From: Limnohabitans sp. 2KL-51
GTDB lineage: Bacteria > Pseudomonadota > Gammaproteobacteria > Burkholderiales > Burkholderiaceae_C
Assembly: GCF_003063645.1 (NCBI RefSeq)
Contig: NZ_NESJ01000014.1
Coordinates: 85,312-149,311 of the forward strand
DNA length: 64,000 nucleotides
Direction: 5' to 3'
The notes under the pieces are model-generated. The model had not been told where the DNA came from. It searched no databases and was given only the letters and a program-made list of their open reading frames with translations. Every line of letters starts with the position of its first letter. The first letter of the stretch is position 1. A program made the position numbers and the translations under genes. Shown one piece after another: positions 36,662-45,588 of the stretch.

Positions 36662-37573
36662 ATGTGGCAAGCCAATATCATTTTGCAAAATGGGCAATTG
36701 ATGCCCTATGCCGAGGCCAAAATTCATCCCATGACATTGGGTATGACGTATGCGACGGCTTTGTTTGAGGGGCTTCGAGCCTATCGAAACCCGGTCACAG
36801 GTGAATTCAAGATATTTCGCTTGGCGGAGCATTTGAAACGATTGCAGGCCGGGATGAAGGTGATGCGGTTTGACCACGTTTTCGATCCAGAAAAAATCAG
36901 ACAAGAGCTGGCGGGTTTGATACGCGCCAACGAACCCGATGACGATGTTTACATTCGTCTCTTGGTGTACATCGAAGCATTGGGTTTGATGGCCCAAACG
37001 GGACCTGTGGGTTACACCGCCGCTGCATCACCTCGGGAGCGGCCCAAATTTGCAGACACGGGCATGAGTTTGGGGGTGAGCTCCTGGAGCCGATTGTCTG
37101 ACAATGCCAGCCCACCCCGTGTGAAGGCAACGGCCAATTATCACAATGCCCGATTGACGCAGTTGCAAGCCAAGGCCGATGGCTACGACGGTGCATTGAT
37201 GTTGACGCCATCCGGCAAAGTGTCTGAAGCACCGATTGCTTGTTTTTTCATGGTGCGTGATGGAAAGCTCATCACGCCACACATCGGTAGCAATATTTTG
37301 GAAAGTATTACAAGAGACACCGTCATCACCTTGTACCAGGAAACCACTGGACGGGCTGTTGTGGAGCGCGAGATAGACCGCAGCGAGTTGTACTTTGCGG
37401 ACGAAGCATTTTTATGTGGAACGGGTCAGGAAATCATTCCGGTCGTTCAGATCGATCGCTTGCCGGTGGGCGATGGCACGATCGGAGCTCAAACCCGCAG
37501 CATGCAAAAAATCTATTTTGAAACTGTCAGGGGTTTGACGCCTGACCGTCATGGGTGGCTCACGCCGGTTTGA
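36662..37573 (+). CDS. branched-chain-type (fold IV) PLP aminotransferase
   Basis: A 303-residue class IV aminotransferase. The ATG at 36662 is preferred over a TTG at 36653. GMTYATALFEGLRAYR is the conserved N-terminal motif, VKATANYHNARL holds the Schiff-base lysine, and KVSEAPIACFF corresponds to the PLP glutamate motif, which in IlvE reads more like SEGAGEN; the change may alter substrate choice. CGTGQEIIPV is the C-terminal hallmark. Its end overlaps the convergent LysR gene by 14 bases. Because the rest of the cassette is catabolic, it may transaminate a pathway amino acid rather than serve BCAA synthesis. Confidence 0.9.
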   Translation: MWQANIILQNGQLMPYAEAKIHPMTLGMTYATALFEGLRAYRNPVTGEFKIFRLAEHLKRLQAGMKVMRFDHVFDPEKIRQELAGLIRANEPDDDVYIRLLVYIEALGLMAQTGPVGYTAAASPRERPKFADTGMSLGVSSWSRLSDNASPPRVKATANYHNARLTQLQAKADGYDGALMLTPSGKVSEAPIACFFMVRDGKLITPHIGSNILESITRDTVITLYQETTGRAVVEREIDRSELYFADEAFLCGTGQEIIPVVQIDRLPVGDGTIGAQTRSMQKIYFETVRGLTPDRHGWLTPV

Positions 37574-38483
37574 TGGCGGAGGTTGGCGCTTGGCTGGCGG
37601 CCAATCTCAAATGGTGAATCAAATCCTCACTGAACTTGGGCAGCATACGCTGCTGCTGCTTGACCAGGCTGATTTGTCGTCTTGCCCAAGGATCTTCCAG
37701 GGGGATCATGCGCAAGCCGCTTGATTTGGCATGGCTCAGCGCAATGGCCCGTGGAACGATGGCAATGCCCACGCCAACAGCAGCCATTTGACAGACGTTT
37801 TCGTAATTGCCGACTTGAATTCTCAAATTCACACGCTTGCCGATGTTTTGCGCCTTTCGGTCCAGAAATGACTGGATGGAGTTGAATTGGTTGAGGCCCA
37901 CAAAACGGTATTCGTCCAGGATGTCAGACAATTTCACCGAAATTTCGTTGGCAATGGCGGCACCCGAATGACAAACGACCACCAACTCATCGGCATACAG
38001 CGGGACCACATCAATTTTGTCGGCGTCGACAGATCCAGCCACGATGCCTAAATCGGCGGCACCCTTCGCGACCGAGGAAATGATGTCGCGCGAGGGCAAT
38101 TCTTCCAGGTCAATGTCGATGTCGGGATTGTCATTGAGAAAAGCCGATAAAGCCTTCGCCAAAAAAGTGTTGGTGGCCGTGCTGTTGGCTTGAAGCCTGA
38201 TTCGCCCCTTGACGCCCAGAGCATAAGGCCTCAGATCGGCATGCATGACCTCCAATTGTTGCAACACAAGTTTGGCGTGATTGGCCATGGCCTCGCCCGC
38301 CTGGGTCAACTGCAAACCCTTGGCTTGCCGAAGCATCAATGGCGTTTGAAAATTTTCTTCAAGCTGCTTGATCCTCAAGCTGGCGGAGGGAACAGACAAA
38401 AAACATTTTTCGGCCGCCCGTGTCAGATTCAACTGTTCCCCGACGTGAAAAAAAAGACGTAAATCTGTCAAGTCGTAATGCAT
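37560..38483 (-). CDS. LysR-family transcriptional regulator
   Basis: A 307-residue regulator from MHYDLTDLRLF at 38483. LTRAAEKCFLSVPSASLRIK is the winged helix-turn-helix recognition region (residues about 20-40); the rest is the periplasmic-binding-like effector domain. It lies 20 bases downstream of a second LysR gene on the same strand and overlaps the aminotransferase 3' end. It is a likely regulator of the HyuAB cassette or of the TauD-like gene. Confidence 0.92.
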   Translation of the reverse strand: MHYDLTDLRLFFHVGEQLNLTRAAEKCFLSVPSASLRIKQLEENFQTPLMLRQAKGLQLTQAGEAMANHAKLVLQQLEVMHADLRPYALGVKGRIRLQANSTATNTFLAKALSAFLNDNPDIDIDLEELPSRDIISSVAKGAADLGIVAGSVDADKIDVVPLYADELVVVCHSGAAIANEISVKLSDILDEYRFVGLNQFNSIQSFLDRKAQNIGKRVNLRIQVGNYENVCQMAAVGVGIAIVPRAIALSHAKSSGLRMIPLEDPWARRQISLVKQQQRMLPKFSEDLIHHLRLAASQAPTSAIKPA

Positions 38484-38502
38484 GAAATCCTTGCAGCAGT
38501 GT

Positions 38503-39390
38503 TCAATGAGCAGTGATGGGCACGATGCTGATGGCGGCTTGAATGGATTCAAACAAGGCGTCCATCAAGCGGGTCTTGGGTTCATTTTTTCTGGTGAGCA
38601 AAACAACATTCAACGCTGGAGCCCCTCTGCCAATGGGATAAACCCGAACGGGATAAGCCATCATCATGCGGGGGTCAATCGACGGCACCATCGACACCCC
38701 CAGTCCGGCATTGACCATGGACAACACAGCATGGACTGAAGGTAAATCCATGCTTCTTTGCGCTTGCGGCATATTTTGACCGATCCACTGTGCAGCCAAT
38801 TTGCCGGTGCTGGTGCTGGCATCAAAGCGGATCCATGGGTAATCACAAAACAGTTGGTGTATTTTGGCGGCCTTGGCGGTTGGCGGTGCAATGACCACCA
38901 ATTCGTTTTTGAACAGGTGCTGCCAATGCAGGCGTTGCGATCCACCTTTGACGGGCTGAACCACAATCGCAGCATCCAGTTCATTGGCTTTGACGGCCGC
39001 GATCAGTTCAACGGCGCGTCCTCTTGCGGGTTTCAATTGAAGGGCAGGGTGTTTCTTCAAAAGGTGTTGAATGACGCCGGGCAGCAAGCTGGCTTGCATG
39101 CTTTCAATGACGCCCAAGCGTATCGTGCCTTCGATTTGTATGGAGTTACGTCGGCGAAGTTGCTCAATTTGCTGCATGGGCAGTTGCATGACACTGGCCA
39201 CTTCGTGTGCAAATGGCATGGGCTTGACCTGCAAACCCGAGCGATCAAAAAGAGGCTGTCCGAAAAAAATCTCCACCTGCTTCATCTGCATGCTGATCGC
39301 ACTGGGTGTGAGGTTCATTTCGTCTGCGGCACGACTTAAGCTGCCTGTTCGCAGAACGGCTTCCAACGTTTCAAAGAAAGAAAACTTCAT
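38503..39390 (-). CDS. LysR-family transcriptional regulator
   Basis: A 295-residue regulator. FETLEAVLRTGSLSRAADEM then NLTPSAISMQMKQ form the DNA-binding winged helix; GTIRLGVIES starts the effector domain. It is divergent from the TauD-like gene across about 110 bases, the usual arrangement for a LysR and its target. It is tandem with, but not closely similar to, the LysR gene downstream. Confidence 0.92.
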   Translation of the reverse strand: MKFSFFETLEAVLRTGSLSRAADEMNLTPSAISMQMKQVEIFFGQPLFDRSGLQVKPMPFAHEVASVMQLPMQQIEQLRRRNSIQIEGTIRLGVIESMQASLLPGVIQHLLKKHPALQLKPARGRAVELIAAVKANELDAAIVVQPVKGGSQRLHWQHLFKNELVVIAPPTAKAAKIHQLFCDYPWIRFDASTSTGKLAAQWIGQNMPQAQRSMDLPSVHAVLSMVNAGLGVSMVPSIDPRMMMAYPVRVYPIGRGAPALNVVLLTRKNEPKTRLMDALFESIQAAISIVPITAH

Positions 39391-39502
39391 CAGAATATTT
39401 TAAGTAGCATTCAACGAAATGTGTCTTTTACTGATGAAGAATGTTTTTATGATGCCTTTTGCTGAAACTTTCGGCAGTCTATTGACCCTTGGAGGCTTTT
39501 GC

Positions 39503-40603
39503 ATGCACACCACCCCCATCCCAGTTCATCCTGTACCCAGACCTTGGTTGGCGCAGGAGTTAGGTCAGGATTCTTCTTGGGTTCATTGGCTGAGTTCTGA
39601 GGCGATTGAAGGTTTTGAGAGTGCTCTGGCGCATGCCAAAAAAACGGGTAAAGGCTGGCTGCAGATGACCTCTGATGACTTTCCGCTTTCAGGGGCAGCC
39701 AAAGATGCCATTGATCAGGCGTTCGATGTCACACAAAAAGATTTCGGCATGTGCTTGATCAAGGGGTTTCCAGTTCATCGTTGGTCTGTCGAAGATGCGC
39801 GCCTAGCCCATTGGGGCATTGGCCTGAACGTGGGTGTGGCCAGGACGCAGAACCAAGCCAGTCAGGTCATGAACGATGTCCGGGACGAGGGAGGCAGTTA
39901 CAAGGTCAAAAATGGACGGGGCTACAACACCAATGCGGGTCTGGATTTCCATGTCGACTCGTGTGACGTGGTGGCCTTATTGTGCCTGCAAACCGCCAAA
40001 ACGGGTGGAACCAGCATGGTGACCAGCTCTATCGCAGTGGTCAACGAGATCAAACGCCTGCGACCTGATTTGATTCCTGTGATGCAGCAGCCCTTTTATT
40101 ACAGCTACCAGGGTGCCAATGATCCCAAGCAACCGCCTTTTTACAAATGTCCCATTTTGGGCAACGATCCTGATTTTTTTTCTTTGCGTGCCAATCGTAA
40201 AAATGTCACGGCAGCCCAACGCGACTTTCCTGAGGTGCCTCGGTTAACCAAGGATCAGATCGCGTTGCTGGATTTGCTGGACGTTTTGTTACCCGATCCA
40301 CGATTTTGTTATTCGATGCAGCTTGACCGTGGTGATATGCAACTGCTCAATAACTACGTGGTGATTCATTCCCGCACCAACTTTGAAGACCACGAAGAAC
40401 CTGAACTCAAGCGGCATTTGTTGCGCCTGTGGCTGAGTCTGCCTCAGGGTCAGAGATTACCGCCGCTGTGGAAAGAGTATTTTGGTGACATTGAAGCCGG
40501 CTCAGTGCGAGGCGGTGTTCGCGGCAGCAACATCACGGACGAGTTTCTATCGTATGAAGCCCGACAGGCCAAACGACTGGGGATGACACTTCTGTCCTTT
40601 TGA
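39503..40603 (+). CDS. TauD/TfdA-family Fe(II)/2-oxoglutarate-dependent dioxygenase
   Basis: A 366-residue enzyme. The start MHTTPIPVHP at 39503 is fixed by GGAGG at 39491-39495. LDFHVDSCDVVALLC gives the HxD iron ligands, and NNYVVIHSRTNFED the distal histidine, followed by the arginine in HLLRLWLSL that binds 2-oxoglutarate. TauD-type enzymes hydroxylate an aliphatic carbon, often next to a sulfonate, amine or ether. It is divergent from a LysR gene and converges with the intradiol cassette. The substrate is unknown. Confidence 0.88.
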   Translation: MHTTPIPVHPVPRPWLAQELGQDSSWVHWLSSEAIEGFESALAHAKKTGKGWLQMTSDDFPLSGAAKDAIDQAFDVTQKDFGMCLIKGFPVHRWSVEDARLAHWGIGLNVGVARTQNQASQVMNDVRDEGGSYKVKNGRGYNTNAGLDFHVDSCDVVALLCLQTAKTGGTSMVTSSIAVVNEIKRLRPDLIPVMQQPFYYSYQGANDPKQPPFYKCPILGNDPDFFSLRANRKNVTAAQRDFPEVPRLTKDQIALLDLLDVLLPDPRFCYSMQLDRGDMQLLNNYVVIHSRTNFEDHEEPELKRHLLRLWLSLPQGQRLPPLWKEYFGDIEAGSVRGGVRGSNITDEFLSYEARQAKRLGMTLLSF

Positions 40604-40615
40604 CCTTGAGGCAAG

Positions 40616-40741
40616 GATCAAGGGGCCTGCAAAAGCGATCCGATCGGCCCCAGCCGACGGACAGGATCTGTGCGCTTGCCTGACGGTCTGTCGAGGTCAA
40701 ACGGCATCGGGTTTGTCGACGAGTACGAAGGTGTAAATCAT
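40616..40741 (-). pseudogene. YciI-family gene remnant with in-frame stop
   Basis: On the minus strand an ATG at 40739-40741 opens MIYTFVLVDKPDAV, which resembles the N terminus of YciI-like proteins. It is followed by TGA (40697-40699) and then, in the same frame, PRQTVRQAHRS and DRIAFAGPLI, which match the middle of the family. A single CGA-to-TGA change would explain the stop. The frame then runs into the 3' end of the TauD-like gene and the domain is incomplete. It lies 40 bases after the intradiol dioxygenase stop and was probably the last gene of that operon. Confidence 0.65.
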
Positions 40742-40781
40742 GACCACCCGATCACCAAGGCGTCTGCCCAGTGTTTGAGTG

Positions 40782-41681
40782 TCATTTCAACGCGTCGGTC
40801 ATGACAAAGTTGTAGTCCAGCGTGTAAAAGTCTCGCGATATGGCTTTGCCATCGGGGGCATGGCCCGCAGTGTGGTGTTTGAAATCGGCGATCAAAGAAG
40901 GGCGAACACCAAAGACGGCATCGCCATCCAAATTCTTGCTGGTTCGGTCAAAAATGTGCGTGATCAGCGGGCGTTGTCCAGGGGCCTGGATGCGGAAATG
41001 CAGGTGCGCTGGCCGCCAGCTTCTTCCGGTGGTGGCCTTGAGCATCTTGATGGCGGTGCCGTCTTGCGGCACAGGATAGTCCACAGGCAGTACCGACCAG
41101 AAGCTATAGCGGCCATCAGCCCCTGTGGTCAATGCCGCGCGCGCCCATGCTCCTTTTTCTTCAAAGCCGTCTTGCACGTCATACAAACCCCGGTCGTCCG
41201 AGTGCCAGACATCGATCACCGCATGCGCTACAGGCTGTCCATGGCTATCGAGGATTTGACCTTGTGCATGCATGGGTGTCCCCGCGGCACCAGCACTGAT
41301 GTCTGCACCCATGGGAAATTGCGGCGCATTTTCGAGCAGGAAGGGGCCCACCAGCGTCGGCTCTGTGGCGTGTGCTGGGCGTGGGTAGTCTTGCGTCACC
41401 GTGAGCATGGACAAGCCTAAAGCGTCTGAAAAAATCATGAACTCATTGCGCCCAGGTGAACACCATTTGCCGGTTTCTTCGAGAAAGCTCATGGTGAAAG
41501 CCCATTCTTCGGCTGTGAGTTGGACCTCTTTGGCAAAGCTGTGAACGTGTTTGACCAAGGAGAGCATGAGTTCACGCAAACGCGGGTCGGGGGTTTTTTC
41601 ATAGCGCTTGAGCACCTCCTGGGTGATCAGGTCCAATGCGTCATAGCGGTTTTCGATGCCGGAGTTGGGTGTGTTGCTCAT
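40782..41681 (-). CDS. intradiol ring-cleavage dioxygenase (catechol/hydroxyquinol 1,2-dioxygenase type)
   Basis: A 299-residue non-haem Fe(III) dioxygenase. The N-terminal helical dimerisation part (residues 1-100) is present. DVWHSDDRGLYDVQ and GRYSFWSVLPVDYPVP hold the two tyrosine ligands, and RPAHLHFRI the two histidine ligands. The N-terminal helical domain plus PxxYPVP segment fits the catechol 1,2- / hydroxyquinol 1,2-dioxygenase group rather than protocatechuate dioxygenase. It overlaps the CoA ligase by ATGA, so the two are translationally coupled. Confidence 0.9.
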   Translation of the reverse strand: MSNTPNSGIENRYDALDLITQEVLKRYEKTPDPRLRELMLSLVKHVHSFAKEVQLTAEEWAFTMSFLEETGKWCSPGRNEFMIFSDALGLSMLTVTQDYPRPAHATEPTLVGPFLLENAPQFPMGADISAGAAGTPMHAQGQILDSHGQPVAHAVIDVWHSDDRGLYDVQDGFEEKGAWARAALTTGADGRYSFWSVLPVDYPVPQDGTAIKMLKATTGRSWRPAHLHFRIQAPGQRPLITHIFDRTSKNLDGDAVFGVRPSLIADFKHHTAGHAPDGKAISRDFYTLDYNFVMTDALK

Positions 41682-43324
41682 GATTGAAGTTCCTTTGATG
41701 AAAAGTCAGTGGCAAGGCGTCGCAGATTGTCTGCGGGCTTGAGTCGGAATTTGGCGATCTTCATGGAGCCCGTGTGTGGCAAGTTGTCCACCATGACAAT
41801 GTAGCGAGGCCACTTGGTGGGCGACAAGTGCAGCCGAGCATAGGCTTGTACCGTTTCTGGGGTGATGGCGGTCCCAGTTCGCGGAACAACCGCCAATAAG
41901 ATTTCTTCTTCGCCCAACTCGGAGGCAACGCCAATGGATGCGCACTCCAGAATGTCCGGGTGGCTGCCGATGGCAGAGTCGATTTCTGCACCTGAGATGT
42001 TTTCGCCACGTCTGCGGATGATGTCTTTTTTCCGGGTGAAGAAAAACAGGAAGTCATCGTCATCGCGCCGCGCCAAGTCGCCGGTGAGGAACCAGCCGTC
42101 TTTGAAGCTTGCGGCGGTTTGTTCGGGATCCTTGAAGTAGCCCTGCATCAGCGTTGGGGTGCGAACCGCGAGTTCGCCGACTTCGCCGACGGGTAATTCA
42201 TGACCGTCATCGCCCATTATTCGCACTTCTGGGCGCGCAATGGTGGGATCGGGGTGTGGCGAGATACAACCCATGCTGCCCAGCTTGTGTGGGCCCACGA
42301 AGGGGTTGCTCAGCACCCCAGGAATTTCGGTCATGCCATAGCACTCGATGAGCACCGGAACATGAAAACGTTGGTGAAAAGTGTCTAGCAAATCTTGATT
42401 CAAGGGGGCCAGAAACATCTTGCGGATGCAGTGGGTGGCGTCGTATTCTTGCTCGGGTCTGCGCGCCAAAATGGCTGCAGCCGACATGATGACATTTACC
42501 TCACTGGCGCGTGTGGCGGCCGCTTGTTGCCAAAAGGTGGATGCAGAAAAGCGGCGGATCAAAATCAAGGTGCCGCCGCACGCCATGGCACCGCCCAAGG
42601 AATACATCAGGGCATTGATGTGAAACAGGGGCAACACACACATCAAGCGTTCATCGGGTTGCAGGTACATGCGATGGACAAACGCTTCAGCGGTCAGCAA
42701 ATAGCTTCGCTGGCTGTGCATGACCCCTTTGGGAAACCCGGTGGTGCCCGATGTGTAGATGATCATGCAGGTACTGTCTGCAAGGCCTGCGCGCGTGCTG
42801 GTATCGGGCTTGCAAGACATCCACTGCTTGAGCAATGACGATTCACCGCCGGCTTGGTCATCCTCGATGACCACTTGCCAGGTCGCCGTCGGCATGTGTT
42901 GGGTGGCTTCTTGAACTTTGCTCAGGGGTTCGGGTGAGCAAATCACGCCACGCACACCGGCATGTTCGAAAATGTATTTGGCTTCGCGGGCTTCAAACTC
43001 GGGGTTGCAAGGCACCAGGATGGCCCCGATCCTGGCGCAGGCCAACAGCAAGACCACCGTGGCGGGGTGGTTGTAAGCCATCAGACCGATTCGGTCACCG
43101 GCTTGAATGCCGCGTCGCAAAAGCCAAGCCACGGCAAGGTCGGCTTGATCAGCACAGTTTTGCCATGTCATGACCTCACCTTGGTATTCCACCATGGCTT
43201 GATCACTCAATGGGCGAAGACGTGCACGGAAAAATTCATCGATTGAAAAATCGTGCACATCGAAACGGCGCAACACCTGCAAAGGCGTCAGAAGTTGTGC
43301 AAAGTTCGTGGCGGGGGTTGACAT
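41678..43324 (-). CDS. AMP-dependent acyl-CoA synthetase/ligase (CaiC-like)
   Basis: A 548-residue adenylate-forming enzyme. CMIIYTSGTTGFPKGVMHSQ is the phosphate-binding loop, YGMTEIPG the second core motif, and TGDLARRDDDDFLFFF and RRRGENISGAEID the hinge and C-terminal motifs. PHTGSMKIAKFRL supplies the catalytic lysine. It would activate an aryl or alkyl carboxylate to its CoA ester. It lies 3 bases after the citrate synthase-like gene and overlaps the dioxygenase, so all three form one transcript. Confidence 0.9.
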   Translation of the reverse strand: MSTPATNFAQLLTPLQVLRRFDVHDFSIDEFFRARLRPLSDQAMVEYQGEVMTWQNCADQADLAVAWLLRRGIQAGDRIGLMAYNHPATVVLLLACARIGAILVPCNPEFEAREAKYIFEHAGVRGVICSPEPLSKVQEATQHMPTATWQVVIEDDQAGGESSLLKQWMSCKPDTSTRAGLADSTCMIIYTSGTTGFPKGVMHSQRSYLLTAEAFVHRMYLQPDERLMCVLPLFHINALMYSLGGAMACGGTLILIRRFSASTFWQQAAATRASEVNVIMSAAAILARRPEQEYDATHCIRKMFLAPLNQDLLDTFHQRFHVPVLIECYGMTEIPGVLSNPFVGPHKLGSMGCISPHPDPTIARPEVRIMGDDGHELPVGEVGELAVRTPTLMQGYFKDPEQTAASFKDGWFLTGDLARRDDDDFLFFFTRKKDIIRRRGENISGAEIDSAIGSHPDILECASIGVASELGEEEILLAVVPRTGTAITPETVQAYARLHLSPTKWPRYIVMVDNLPHTGSMKIAKFRLKPADNLRRLATDFSSKELQS

Positions 43325-43327
43325 GGT

Positions 43328-44137
43328 TCAGCGCGCCACAGGGGGGCCGTCATAGGTCATGGCCTGTTCAGCAGCGCTGGCCAGCTTGAAGCCGATGGGC
43401 CGGGTTTGTTCTTCCAGAATATGCGCCACCAATGAGGCGGTTCTCGCCAGCAAAGGAATGCCTTTGAGGGCACCAGCAGGATAGCCCGCATCCAGCAGCA
43501 CAGCAGGGATGGCCGCAGACACATTCATGGGGAAGGGGCGTCCGTAAACGCTCTGGATTTGCGATGCCAGCGCTTGCAATGCGCGCACATGCTCCCCAGC
43601 AACGCCCCATTGCTCGGCCAGTTCAATCAACTTGGTTGCGCGTGGGTCACCCAGTTTGTGCACAGGGTGGCCAAATCCAGGCAAGGGCTGCTTGGCCGCG
43701 CGCAAGGCTTGCAAGCGATCTTTGGCAACGTCTTCCAGGGATTTTCCCTGCTGTGCAGACTGCTCCAGCATGGCGATGAGCAATTGCCCAGCGGTCTCCG
43801 AAGCCCCCAAGATCACTGGCCCGCATCCCAACAAGCCTGCAGCCACAGCACCCTGTACAGATTCGGGTGCGGCAGCCAAGGTCATGCGGGCCGCCTGCAC
43901 CGAGGGAACCAAGCCATGCTCGGCGAGTGACACCATGGTGGCGTCGGCAACACGCACCAAATTGGCGCTGGGGGTTTCACCGGTCAGCAAAAACAAAAAG
44001 TAGGCGGTGAACGATTGTTGGCCAATCAAATCGCGGCACAAGTCCTTGCCGCGCACGACGATGCGGTCGACTTCGGCAATCGCCATATGGGTTGAGCCCG
44101 AGGGCGTGAAGGCGCTAGAGGTGGGTGTGGTGCTCAT
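43328..44137 (-). CDS. citrate synthase-like / citryl-CoA lyase family protein
   Basis: A 269-residue short member of the citrate synthase superfamily, from MSTTPTSSAFTPSG at 44137. KQPLPGFGHPVHKLGDPRA carries the conserved histidine segment of this superfamily; FPMNVSAAIPAVLLDAGYP follows. It is much shorter than the roughly 430 residues of standard citrate synthase, and similar short proteins are annotated as citryl-CoA lyases. With an acyl-CoA ligase directly downstream it may cleave or form a CoA ester in the same pathway. The exact reaction is unknown. Confidence 0.8.
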   Translation of the reverse strand: MSTTPTSSAFTPSGSTHMAIAEVDRIVVRGKDLCRDLIGQQSFTAYFLFLLTGETPSANLVRVADATMVSLAEHGLVPSVQAARMTLAAAPESVQGAVAAGLLGCGPVILGASETAGQLLIAMLEQSAQQGKSLEDVAKDRLQALRAAKQPLPGFGHPVHKLGDPRATKLIELAEQWGVAGEHVRALQALASQIQSVYGRPFPMNVSAAIPAVLLDAGYPAGALKGIPLLARTASLVAHILEEQTRPIGFKLASAAEQAMTYDGPPVAR

Positions 44138-44393
44138 GGATTTTTTGGGCTCGTTGGTGATCTGGGGTACAGGTCGGGGCGATCGTTGCAGGGCATTTGC
44201 GCAGGCCGGTGCTTTGCACATCGTTCAATGCACTTTGAAGCCCTTGATGTCAACTTCGCAAGCGCTTTGGCGACAGCCACTCAACGGGTTATTCCCTATG
44301 GGCCGATGGCGTTGGAACACCATAATAGTTTTCAAGTTTTGTGCGCTCTGACAGGTTAGCGCTTTATTTCACACACTTCATGAGGATTCAAAC

Positions 44394-45587
44394 ATGCAAA
44401 AAAGACCATTTTTGAAAGCACTGGGTTCGTCCTTGCTGCTGTCTTCGACTCCAACATGGCTGCACGCGCAGAACAAGCCTATCCGTGTGGGCAGCACGCT
44501 GTCTCTGACCGGGCCATTGGCCGGTACAGCGGTCATGCACAAAATCTCGGGCGAAATCTTCATTGAGCAATTGAACAAACGTGGTGGTTTGCTCGGGCGT
44601 CAAGTGGAGTGGGTGGTGAAGGATGATCAGTCCAAGCCTGACTTGGCCCGTACGCTGTATGAGCAGCTGATCTCTGGCGATCAGGTTGATTTGCTGATGG
44701 GGCCCTATGCCACAGCCAATTCCTTGGCGGCCATGGGCGTGGCTCAACGCAATGGCAAGGTCTTGATCACCAACTCGTTTGGCATTCCTTCGCTGGCCAA
44801 GTACGACATGCATTTTCCGGCCTACGTCATGGGCATTGACCCTGGAACCACGGTGCCCAATACTTTGCTCGATTCGATTGCGGCGTCAGGCGCCAAGCCG
44901 CAATCGGTGGCGATGGTGACGAGCAAATTCCCCTCGGTTGTCTTTTTGTCAGTGGGTGCGCGCGAGGTGTTCAAGAAGCGCGGCTTGCGCGAAGCCCTTT
45001 GGTTGGAATGGGAGTTTGGAAACCGTGAGTTCGGCCCCATTGCTTCTCGTCTGAAAGAAGCCAATGCGGACATGGTCTGGATCGGCTCGATTGGTGCTGA
45101 AAGCATGCAACTGCTGGAGGCGATGAATAAGATAGATTACAAACCAAAGATCCATTTCCATGTGTACCCAACGCCTGGGCCATTGACGCAATCGCCGCTG
45201 GCTGCGAATGCGCTGACGCTCACCACTTTCGAGCAACACGCGCCATTTACCAACAACCCGGCGTATGCAGAGGCGATCAAGATGTACAACGAGCGTGCCG
45301 CCAAAGCCAATTTGCCCGACACCGTGTTCGAATTGCAGGCGGCCAATGCTTTCACGGGTTGGCAGTTCTTGGAGGCGGGCGTCAAAGGTTCTGGCAGTTT
45401 GGAAGACAGCAAAATTGCGGCTTGGCTCAAGAAAAATCGCGTGGACACCATCATTGGCAAAGTGCGCTTTGATGGCCCCAATAACTATGGCGATGACCTC
45501 AACCGCATCAAGCAATTGCAAGGTGGCAAATGGCTGGTCATTCATCCCAAGGACGTAGCATTTCCCGGCAGCAAGATGATGTTCTGA
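44394..45587 (+). CDS. Liv-type ABC transporter substrate-binding protein
   Basis: A 397-residue periplasmic protein with a signal sequence ending near WLHAQN. IRVGSTLSLTGPLAGTAVMH is the start of the type I periplasmic-binding fold used by leucine/amide/aromatic-acid receptors. GAGGA at about 44381 is the ribosome-binding site. It heads an operon with LivH, fused LivMG and LivF and is divergent from the ring-cleavage operon across 256 bases, so an aromatic or carboxylic ligand is more likely than leucine. Confidence 0.9.
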   Translation: MQKRPFLKALGSSLLLSSTPTWLHAQNKPIRVGSTLSLTGPLAGTAVMHKISGEIFIEQLNKRGGLLGRQVEWVVKDDQSKPDLARTLYEQLISGDQVDLLMGPYATANSLAAMGVAQRNGKVLITNSFGIPSLAKYDMHFPAYVMGIDPGTTVPNTLLDSIAASGAKPQSVAMVTSKFPSVVFLSVGAREVFKKRGLREALWLEWEFGNREFGPIASRLKEANADMVWIGSIGAESMQLLEAMNKIDYKPKIHFHVYPTPGPLTQSPLAANALTLTTFEQHAPFTNNPAYAEAIKMYNERAAKANLPDTVFELQAANAFTGWQFLEAGVKGSGSLEDSKIAAWLKKNRVDTIIGKVRFDGPNNYGDDLNRIKQLQGGKWLVIHPKDVAFPGSKMMF

Positions 45588-45588
45588 C

